From: JANWHF01 sp036276235
GTDB lineage: Bacteria; Planctomycetota; Phycisphaerae; Tepidisphaerales; Tepidisphaeraceae
Direction: 5' to 3'
DNA length: 17,551 nt
Assembly: GCA_036276235.1 (NCBI GenBank)
Contig: DATBDZ010000438.1
Location: forward strand, 1 to 17,551
Made by a program: the position numbers and the translations under genes
Part shown: one piece after another, positions 1 through 6,900 of the stretch
Numbering within the stretch: position 1 is the first letter of the stretch
Layout: every line of letters starts with the position of its first letter
Notes under the pieces: model-generated
What the model was told of the DNA's origin: nothing
Seen by the model: the letters and a program-made list of their open reading frames with translations, nothing else
The model's database searches: none

Positions 1-52
1 AGTCACGTTTCACGTCTTCACGTTTCACGTCCCCACGTCTTCACGTTTCACG
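1..52. repeat. short tandem repeat, cacgtttcacg family
   Basis: Two exact copies of the 19-mer cacgtcttcacgtttcacg lie at 11-29 and 34-52, 23 nt apart, with further tcacgt units at 3-10 and around 24-32. The array runs off the left edge, so its full size is unknown. It sits directly upstream of the reductase gene, so it occupies that gene's probable promoter region. I recall similar TTTCACG arrays between genes in planctomycete genomes, but this was not checked. Confidence 0.75.
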
Positions 53-106
53 ACCGCCGCGGCATTCACAATGACAATTCCCGTCCCCCGTCTCTATGAT
101 GCCTCC

Positions 107-1249
107 ATGCAGACTCGCACGGACGTGATCGTGGTAGGGGCCGGCCCGATCGGGCTGGAGCTGGCGGTTGCGCTTAAGCGCGGCGGCGTTGATTATCTGC
201 ACTTCGATGCCGCCCAGATCGGGCAGACTATTTATCGCTTTCCGCCGCAGACTCGATTTTTTAGCTCCAATGAACGGATCGCGGTCGCGGGTGTGCCGCT
301 GCAGACTTTTGATCAGAACAAATCGACGCGCGAGCAATATCTGGCGTATCTGCGGGCGATCGTCGAGCAATTTGATTTGCAGGTGAACACGTACGAGCCG
401 GTCGTCGGGATCGATCAGCGCGACGGCGGCTTCGCCGTCACCACCCAATCCGGCGGCACGCCGCGCAGTTATTGGTGTAAGAAGCTCGTGCTGGTCACCG
501 GCGGCACCGACCACCCACGGCGCCTGAATATCCCCGGCGAAGATCTGCCGCACGTCAGCCATTATTTCACCGATCCGCACATTTATTTCCGCAAGCGACT
601 GCTCATCGTCGGCGGAAAGAATTCCGCCGTCGAGACTGCCCTTCGCTGTTACAACGCCGGCGCGAACGTCTCGATCAGCTACCGCAAGGCGGCGCTTCCG
701 GAAAAGAGCATCAAGTACTGGTTGATGCCGGAGATTCGGTATCTGATTGAATCGGGGAAGATTGCCGCGCATTTCCGAACGGTGCCGTCGCGGATTACTT
801 CTTCGTCGGTGACGCTGGTTGGGTGTGATGAGCAAGGGACGCACGAGCAGGGGAGGCACGAAGGCACGGAGGCACGAAGGCACGAAGGGGAGGGAGAAAC
901 GGATGTGGGATTCAAGGGGCGGAGGAGCGAAGGGGAATCGGCGTGCGACGTGAAGCAGCTTCCATTTGACTTCGTTCTGCTTCTCACCGGCTACATCCAG
1001 GACAACGCGCTTCTGCGACTGGCCGGCATCGACCTTCGCGGCGAATGCCAGGCTCCCGTCTTCGACGAGCGAACGATGCAGACTAATGTCCCCAACGTCT
1101 ACATCGCCGGCACGGCAGTGGGGGGCACGCAGGAAAAATACACCGTCTTCATCGAAAACTGCCACGTCCATGTCGATCGCATCATGGCGGCACTGACGGG
1201 AACAGCCGCGCCGGCGCCGCCGGCGCCGATCGCGCAGCCGGAGAGTTGA
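107..1249 (+). CDS. YpdA-like FAD/NAD(P)-dependent disulfide reductase
   Basis: Predicted cytosolic flavoprotein of 380 residues, of the type annotated as YpdA, the putative bacillithiol-disulfide reductase, which resembles thioredoxin reductase without the redox CxxC pair. An FAD-binding Rossmann motif GAGPIG is at residues 11-16, and an NADPH-binding motif with IVGGKNSAVE starts at about residue 167. The C-terminal part carries the family's LLTGY, the NVPNVYIAGTAVGG segment and FIEN. Typical YpdA is about 325-330 residues. The excess here is an arginine/glutamate/glycine-rich insert (residues about 241-282) encoded by a tandem DNA repeat, plus a Pro/Ala-rich tail. The Cys present in Firmicute GGGPCG motifs is Ile here. 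I chose the ATG at 107 because the Rossmann strand begins right after it. An in-frame ATG at 71 would add 12 residues, and neither start has a clear Shine-Dalgarno. The gene converges on the next one, whose stop lies 10 nt away. The family call is fairly sure; bacillithiol as substrate is inference. Confidence 0.85.
   Translation: MQTRTDVIVVGAGPIGLELAVALKRGGVDYLHFDAAQIGQTIYRFPPQTRFFSSNERIAVAGVPLQTFDQNKSTREQYLAYLRAIVEQFDLQVNTYEPVVGIDQRDGGFAVTTQSGGTPRSYWCKKLVLVTGGTDHPRRLNIPGEDLPHVSHYFTDPHIYFRKRLLIVGGKNSAVETALRCYNAGANVSISYRKAALPEKSIKYWLMPEIRYLIESGKIAAHFRTVPSRITSSSVTLVGCDEQGTHEQGRHEGTEARRHEGEGETDVGFKGRRSEGESACDVKQLPFDFVLLLTGYIQDNALLRLAGIDLRGECQAPVFDERTMQTNVPNVYIAGTAVGGTQEKYTVFIENCHVHVDRIMAALTGTAAPAPPAPIAQPES
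836..890. repeat. 8-bp tandem repeat aggcacga inside the reductase gene
   Basis: Four consecutive 8-mers aggcacga/aggcacgg occupy 854-885, flanked by degenerate ggcacga-like and aggggagg copies. The repeat is translated as an in-frame HEGTEARRHEG-like stretch that has no counterpart in the reductase fold. The unit length is not a multiple of three, so gain or loss of one unit would shift the reading frame. It resembles an intergenic repeat type that has landed in a surface loop of the enzyme. Confidence 0.8.
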
Positions 1250-1259
1250 GAAAAGAGCC

Positions 1260-2123
1260 CTATCTGCGTCTGGAAAACTGGAGTCGCTTTGCTTCGATCT
1301 CGGGAACCCGTACCTCGTCGGTCGTTTCATGCGGCTCGACCACAGCGATGGGTCCGCTGCTGATTGCAACCGCGCGCAGCGCAGATTTGAGCTGCTGCCA
1401 TCTCTTGAACTTCATGCACAGGCTGAAGTGAGTTGAATGGCCGACGAAGAAGAGGGACGTCGCTGGGATGCCCGCGCGGGAAATGGCAGGAACACCTAAA
1501 TCATCGCTATGGCTTATGTAGCTCCGAGAACACTCTTGGCAAAACCAACCAGACTGCGTCAGCGACCGGATCGTAACGGTGGCGACAAATTGTTTGGGCA
1601 CAATCTCAAAATACCTCTTACGGGCTTTGGGCGGCCTGGTCACCGGTCGAACGTTAAATGCCTTGCGATCCGAAGCAGAGAGCAATCCCAAAAAACGTTC
1701 CGAGGCGATAAGAAGGTGAACGCCCTCAGCGGCCGGGTCCCAGGAAAACGACAGCTCGCCCGGCCACATCGAATCGACGGCGAGCGCATTGTTGGTCCGC
1801 CCGCCCATCGGCCATCCGCAGCGCGGGCAGCATCCACCCTCGACCAGCCCTTTCACGCCGTCAAATCGAAAGTGCGACGACGTTGAGAGCTCGATCAGAT
1901 TTTCCTTGAAGTAATCGGGTGGGCCGCCCTCGATTACCGTCGGCTCATATTCGATCACCGGCTCGCAATCTCCGGTGCTATGAGCGATTGCTTCGGTGAA
2001 CTCCTGTGTCAGCTCATCGATGCTCTCCGCGTCGATCCGAAGGTCGGGTTTCGCGACGACTCCGCGTACGCGGCCATCGGGCAGCTTCTCCCATTTGCAG
2101 ACGTAGACTTTGCCTTCACGCAT
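1260..2123 (-). CDS. orphan protein with two CxxC pairs, possible zinc binding
   Basis: A 287-residue soluble protein that I cannot name. No signal peptide or membrane segment is visible. The first 60 residues (YVCKWEKLPDGRVRG, a PDLRIDAESIDELTQ segment, then GD near residue 51) look like the strand-strand-helix layout of HicB-like or small uptake domains, though this is weak. Cys pairs stand at 98/99-102 (CCPRCG) and 195-198 (CQEC), each beside aromatic residues, which suggests one zinc site built from two knuckles across a middle domain. This arrangement recalls the double-CxxCG proteins of myxobacteria, but the resemblance is by pattern only. The ATG at 2123 was chosen; a TTG at 2126 lies directly before it, and neither start has a good ribosome site. 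No toxin-like partner is adjacent, so an immunity role is unsupported. Confidence 0.7.
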   Translation of the reverse strand: MREGKVYVCKWEKLPDGRVRGVVAKPDLRIDAESIDELTQEFTEAIAHSTGDCEPVIEYEPTVIEGGPPDYFKENLIELSTSSHFRFDGVKGLVEGGCCPRCGWPMGGRTNNALAVDSMWPGELSFSWDPAAEGVHLLIASERFLGLLSASDRKAFNVRPVTRPPKARKRYFEIVPKQFVATVTIRSLTQSGWFCQECSRSYISHSDDLGVPAISRAGIPATSLFFVGHSTHFSLCMKFKRWQQLKSALRAVAISSGPIAVVEPHETTDEVRVPEIEAKRLQFSRRR

Positions 2124-2557
2124 CAAGTGTCGCGGGCCCAGGATTATCCGCTTTCCAAGGCCCGGCTACTGAGCGCGCGGTAAAGATAGCGCGTCGTGCT
2201 TCGTCGAAAATCCCGCATTCTGCGGATTTACCGTGATCACGCGCTTACCTAACCCATCGCTCAGTAAAGCAAGATAAGGGATAATCCCTGCTCTGTCTTC
2301 CGCGCCTTTTTGGCGTGATGGGGAAGGTCAGAGCGCGGTACCCGGCTCTCACCAACTCGCACGATCCGCGCCGGCTCACGCTTGCGCCCGTTCCGCCGCT
2401 TGCCGGCTTCGCGGATCAAATAACCATGAGAGCTTCAGACCAATCCGATGCGTCCTGACTCGCGAAGCCGGCAAGCGGCGGAAGGGAAAGGACCGTCCCG
2501 GTTAGGAGCCGGCTATCAGTCGTGAGCACCGCACATCTTCTTTGTTTTTCGCTGCTC
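2124..2557. other. intergenic region without a gene
   Basis: This 434-nt gap separates two minus-strand genes. I see no credible coding frame. It holds a small hairpin with a T5 loop at 2301-2317 (cgcgcc-ttttt-ggcgtg) and the large inverted repeat at 2391-2483. It must also contain the promoter of the downstream two-CxxC gene, for which I found no convincing -35/-10 pair. Confidence 0.6.
2391..2483. repeat. 23-bp perfect inverted repeat, 47-nt spacer
   Basis: The left arm at 2391-2413 (ttccgccgcttgccggcttc followed by gcg) is the exact reverse complement of the right arm at 2461-2483. The 47-nt spacer is unrelated AT-richer sequence. No T-run follows either arm, so it is not a classical intrinsic terminator, although it could still end or stabilise the transcript of the exported-protein gene at 2558-3520. 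It could also be a miniature mobile or REP-like element. No transposase or target-site duplication is obvious. Confidence 0.85.
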
Positions 2558-3520
2558 TCACCCGGCAGATTTGGGGCCCGGCGGGATTGTCGGCGCTGCA
2601 TTCGCGGCTTCGGAGATCGCCATCAGGATGTGCTGCGACGCGAGGCGCTGGGCCTGGCTGGCGTCTACCGGCCATTGATCCTTTTGGCTGATCAGGTCTG
2701 TCAGGTGGGTTTGCAGAGCCGCCGACAGGCGATGGCGATCGACTACTTCGTTGATGTTAGCGAAACGATACGATTCGGCGCCGACCGCGATCAATATCAC
2801 GGTGGCCGACTTGGAGCCCATGACCGGTGGGGCGGTGACCGTTAGTTCGCGGCCGGCGGTTTCTGTTGCCGTCACACCGGCGGCACCGGCAGGTTGCGGG
2901 CGATCGGGGGCACCGTGGGTGTTATTGTCGGTTGGCCGGTCGGGTGCGCCGTTGGGGGAGGGGTTGCCGCGCGTGCCAGTGTTTTCGTTGAAGGCGGCGG
3001 GGCGCAGGCGGCCTGCCGCCAACTGCGGCGAGGCGAGATTGATGTCGTTGGGCGTGATATCCGCGAAGACTAATGGCGGATCTGTTACGCGCAGATCGCG
3101 GCCGTACTTTTGCCGCCATTCGCGGTTGAGCTGATCGATGACGCGATTGAGAGCGACGGTGTCGTCCGCCGCCCTAGCCGGGTCCGCGGGGGCATCGGCG
3201 CGCTCGCGCGCGCCGGCGGGAGCGGAGGGAAGCGTGGTCGGCTTGCCGGCCAGCGCATCAATCGGAGCATAGAGCGCCGCAAGCTGCGGCAATCCATCGC
3301 GCGTTACGGCGGCGTCGGTCGCCTGGGCGAAGAGGCTTTGAATGCCCTTGATGCGGACCTGCGATCGCTGGCGTTCGAGCGTGACGTCGCCAGTAACGGG
3401 ATCGGGGCGTGCGACGCCGTTGTTCGCGGGTTGGCCAGACGGATTCTGCTGGGCGAAAGCCGTTCCAATTCCGCTCAACGCAAGAGCGCTGGCGGCGGCA
3501 ATGATTTTGAAGCGAGTCAT
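2558..3520 (-). CDS. exported protein of unknown function
   Basis: A 320-residue protein with a clear Sec signal peptide: basic start MTRFK, hydrophobic core, and a likely cleavage after AFA at residue 23. The ATG at 3520 is preceded by GGAG with an 8-nt spacer. An upstream in-frame ATG at 3607 would bury the signal peptide, so it was rejected. The mature part is rich in Ala, Pro, Asn and Gln. It has a helical segment with LNRVIDQLNREWRQKYG at about residues 125-141, followed by DPPLVFADI, then a disordered Pro/Asn/Gly region and a compact C-terminal region (GSKSATVILIAVGAESYRF). I do not recognise the family. The gene is divergent from the giant CotH gene, so shared regulation is possible but not shown. 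A role in the periplasm or at the cell surface is inference. Confidence 0.8.
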   Translation of the reverse strand: MTRFKIIAAASALALSGIGTAFAQQNPSGQPANNGVARPDPVTGDVTLERQRSQVRIKGIQSLFAQATDAAVTRDGLPQLAALYAPIDALAGKPTTLPSAPAGARERADAPADPARAADDTVALNRVIDQLNREWRQKYGRDLRVTDPPLVFADITPNDINLASPQLAAGRLRPAAFNENTGTRGNPSPNGAPDRPTDNNTHGAPDRPQPAGAAGVTATETAGRELTVTAPPVMGSKSATVILIAVGAESYRFANINEVVDRHRLSAALQTHLTDLISQKDQWPVDASQAQRLASQHILMAISEAANAAPTIPPGPKSAG

Positions 3521-3724
3521 GTTGGTTGCTCCGTTGCGGAAAGATAAAGCCGCCCGACAGTCAGGCGGCCACGGGTTAGAGAGGCAAACGTCGCGCCCGC
3601 CGCGCAACGTTATCGCTCAAATCCGCGTAAAGGCGAATCGAGATGCGTTGATTTGGACGGGTGCAACATGTCGCGGTATTCGGAGTCCTCGCGCGACGCA
3701 GCCGCACACGTAATGCACGAAGAC

Positions 3725-3789
3725 GGCGGGCACTGTCCGCCCTACGCGCCACATTCGCCCGTAGGGCGGGCACTGCCCGCCGCTTTTTT
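3725..3789 (+). repeat. palindromic gtagggcgggcactgcccgcc repeat ending as a terminator-like hairpin
   Basis: Arms at 3725-3745 and 3761-3781 are reverse complements over 21 nt with two mismatches, separated by 15 nt. Each arm is itself nearly palindromic (ggcgggca-c-tgcccgcc). The right arm is followed by gc and a run of six T at 3784-3789, which gives the shape of a Rho-independent terminator on the + strand. No + gene lies directly upstream that would need it. It may shield the giant gene from readthrough, or the T-run may be chance beside a dispersed repeat. Confidence 0.7.
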
Positions 3790-3890
3790 CTGAGCAGGCT
3801 CTTCCTTCCGCAGTAAGCCCAAGTCTGAAGTCATATCGAACGACCTGTTGTACCGAAACTCGGCGACTCTAAGTGACTGAATGTGCGATT

Positions 3891-3925
3891 TTGGTTCAGG
3901 TTCTGCCAAGATTCTATGTTATATT
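3891..3925 (+). promoter_or_regulatory. candidate promoter of the giant CotH gene
   Basis: TTGGTT at 3891-3896 and TATGTT at 3915-3920 are 18 nt apart, and an overlapping TATATT at 3920-3925 matches the -10 consensus in five of six positions. The stretch is AT-rich compared with its surroundings and lies about 45-50 nt before the start codon. This is a consensus match only. Confidence 0.35.
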
Positions 3926-3971
3926 GTCGGTCGGTCTTATGGGCGGAATCTGTTGCGGATGAGGAGTGGAC

Positions 3972-6900
3972 ATGGGCTTGCGGGCGAATGCGGATGTCAG
4001 TGCGGAATCTCGTAAGCGCTCGCGGGCTGCGCGGGAGCAGGCTGTAAACCGCTGGGTTGAGCCGCTCGAAGGGCGGCTCATGCTGTCGGCGGGCAGCGTG
4101 GTCATCAATGAGATCAACTACAATCCGCCGGATAAGACCAATCCAACCGAATTCGTCGAGCTGACCAATCCGGGAACGACCGACGTTGACCTAAGCGGCG
4201 CGACATTCGCCAAAGGGCTCACTTACACGTTTCCCGCCGGGACGACATTGCCGGCCGGCGGGTATTTGGTCGTTTCCGCGAACCCCGCCAAGCTCCAAGC
4301 GGCCTACGGCGTCTCATCGCTGGGGCCGTTTGACGGCAAGTTGAGCAATGATGGCGAAGACATCCAATTGCAGGACTCCGTGGGCAATGTGCTCGATGAA
4401 GTGGACTACGGCGCGGCATTTCCGTGGCCGATCATCGGCGATTCACCGGGGCCGGGCTATTCGATCGAGCTGATCAATCCGGATCTCGACAACAATCTGG
4501 GCGGCAATTGGCGGGCGTTTACTCCCACCCCGAGCACGCAAGTCACGCTCTTCAACAGCGGCTCTCAATGGGATTATCGCAAGGGCACCGCCGAGGCCAG
4601 CAGCCCCACCGATCTATGGCGGAATCTTTATTACACCGAAGACGGTAACTGGACGGCAAATGCCGCCGCGCCGATCGGCTACGATCCGACCCTCGCGATG
4701 GGGACGAAGCTGGCCGACATGGCGGGAACCTATACATCGTTCTCGCTGCGCAAGATCTTTTACATCCCTGATCAGTCCGAGGCGCAGGCTCTGACGCTGC
4801 AAGCCAAATATGACGACGGCATCAATGTCTGGATCAACGGGCATCTGGTGCAAAGCTCAAATACCTCCAGCGGCAATCTCGCATTCAATGCCACGGCCTC
4901 GGCCGACCGCGAAGACAGCAGCTTTCAATCATTTGCGATCCCCACAACCTTCCTGCTACCGGGAGACAATCAGATCGCGGTGCAGGTGTTTAATTCGAGC
5001 ATCAGCAGCGACGACGCGTTTTTTGATGCGAAGCTGATCGAAACCACCGGCACCGGCGGCCCGACGCCGGGGAGGCAGAACTCTGTGTTCGCGGCCAATG
5101 CCGCCCCCGCGATGCGGCAGGTGACCAACACGCCGCTCATGCCGACTGCTGGGCAGACAGTGACCGTCACCGCCAAAGTCACCGATCCCGATGGCGTGGC
5201 TTCGGTGGGTTTGTCGTATCAAGTTGTCGATGCCGGAAACTATATCGCGCGCGAAGATGCGGCTTACAACAATGCGGCGAACTGGACGACCGTCGCAATG
5301 CACGATGATGGGCTTAATGGTGATGCCACCGCCGGCGACGGTGTTTATAGCGTCGTCCTGCCGGCATCGGTGCAGGTGAATCGGCGGCTGGTTCGCTATC
5401 GCATCACCTCCGCCGATACGCTCGGCAACACGATCACCGGCCCGTATCAGGATGATCCGGTTCCTAACTTCGCCTACTACGTCTACAACGGAATTCCTTC
5501 CTATTCGGCGGCGTTGCATCCCGGTGCGGGCGATTCCACTGGAACGGTGGTGAGCTATCCAGCGTCGGTACTGAACTCGATCCCGGTGGTTCAGCTCATT
5601 ACAAAGCAGCAGGATCACGATAATTCTCAGCACATTCGCACGGCGACTATCCCCGGCTACACCGGCAGCGAAAACGCCTGGTCGGGAACGCTTGTTTATA
5701 ACGGCGTCGTGTATGACGACATCCACTATCGCGCCCGCGGCGGGGTTTGGCGCTACGCCATGGGCAAGAATATGTGGAAGATCGATTTCGAGAATGGCCA
5801 CGATTTTCAGGCCTATTACGCTGATGGCACGCCTTATCCGGTGAAATGGAAGAAGCTGGATCTGGGCGCGAATATCCAGCAGGGCGACATCGGCATGCGC
5901 GGCGAGCAGGGGCTTTTTGAGACGCTCTCCTTCGAGCTATTCAACATGGCGGGCGTCGCCGCGCCGGCGACGATTCCGATGGAGATGCGGATCGTCGATA
6001 ACGCCACCGAAACTGGCGCGACGCAATACGATACCGATTTTCAGGGGATGTATCTGGCGGTCGAGCAGATGGTCGGGCGCTTCCTCGATGCCCACGGGCT
6101 GCCGGACGGAAATCTCTACAAGATGGAAGGCGGCACCGGCGGCGGCGGGGGATCGAGCAACAACCAGGGGCCGACCCAGCCTACCGATAACTCCGATCTG
6201 GTTTCATTCGTCAACACGCTGGCGGGTAATCCAACGGATCAGTGGATCCAGGATAATGTCGATCTGCCGGAGTTCTACAGTTTCCAGGCAGTCGTCGAGA
6301 TGATCCATCACTGGGACATCGGCTTCGGCAAAAACTATTTCTACTATCACAATCCAACAACCAACAAGTGGGACATCCTGCCTTGGGATACGGATCTCAC
6401 GTGGTATGTGAACTATGAGCCGACCAATGGAGACATCGATCCATTCGCGAAGTACATCCTGAACCGATCCACGTTCCAGCTACAATATCGGGATCGAGTT
6501 CGCGAGTTGCGCGATCTGCTGTTTACCAACGAACAGATCGGCGCGCTGGCCGATGCGTATGCGAACCTCGTCAATCCGCCCGGCGGGCCGACGATGATCG
6601 GTGCCGACGCGGCGATGTGGGATTACAACCCGATCATGAGCTCGAGCCTCGTCAATTCCAGCAAGAGCGGCGCGGGCCGCTACTACGTCGGCGGCATTCC
6701 GACGAAAGATTTCCCCGGGATGGTGTCGCATTTGAAACTCTGGACGGCGACGCGCGCAGTCTTTATCGACCAGAAAGTGCTGACGCCAGCTGACGAGGCA
6801 GCGGCGCCGCTCAAGCCCCTGGTGTCATATACCGGGCCGACAAATTTCCCGGCGAATCAGCTTGCGTTTTCGACTGGCGCCTTTGCGCCGGGGAGCGCGG

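Larger units (their letters stand above)
3521..3971. other. divergent intergenic region
   Basis: This 451-nt region separates the exported-protein gene (-) from the giant CotH gene (+). It contains the palindromic repeat and terminator-like sequence at 3725-3789 and a promoter candidate just before the giant gene. I see no tRNA, riboswitch or credible small gene in the rest. Confidence 0.6.

Noticed and set aside
1..52. CRISPR array
   Set aside because: The repeated units are 23 nt apart with almost no spacer, and no cas genes are present.
41..1369. 442-codon open frame on the minus strand
   Set aside because: It is antisense to the reductase gene, is Arg-rich with no recognisable domain, and is explained by high G+C codon bias.
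1260..2123. toxin-antitoxin or immunity pair
   Set aside because: The HicB-like and double-CxxC hints are weak and no adjacent toxin-like gene is present.
3514..3607. longer N-terminus for the exported protein, starting at 3607
   Set aside because: It would put 29 residues in front of a clean signal peptide, and the ATG at 3520 has a GGAG site at proper distance.
4956..5801. 281-codon minus-strand open frame inside the giant gene
   Set aside because: The + frame there encodes clear Ig-like and CotH-region sequence, while the minus translation is low in structure and shows no family features.
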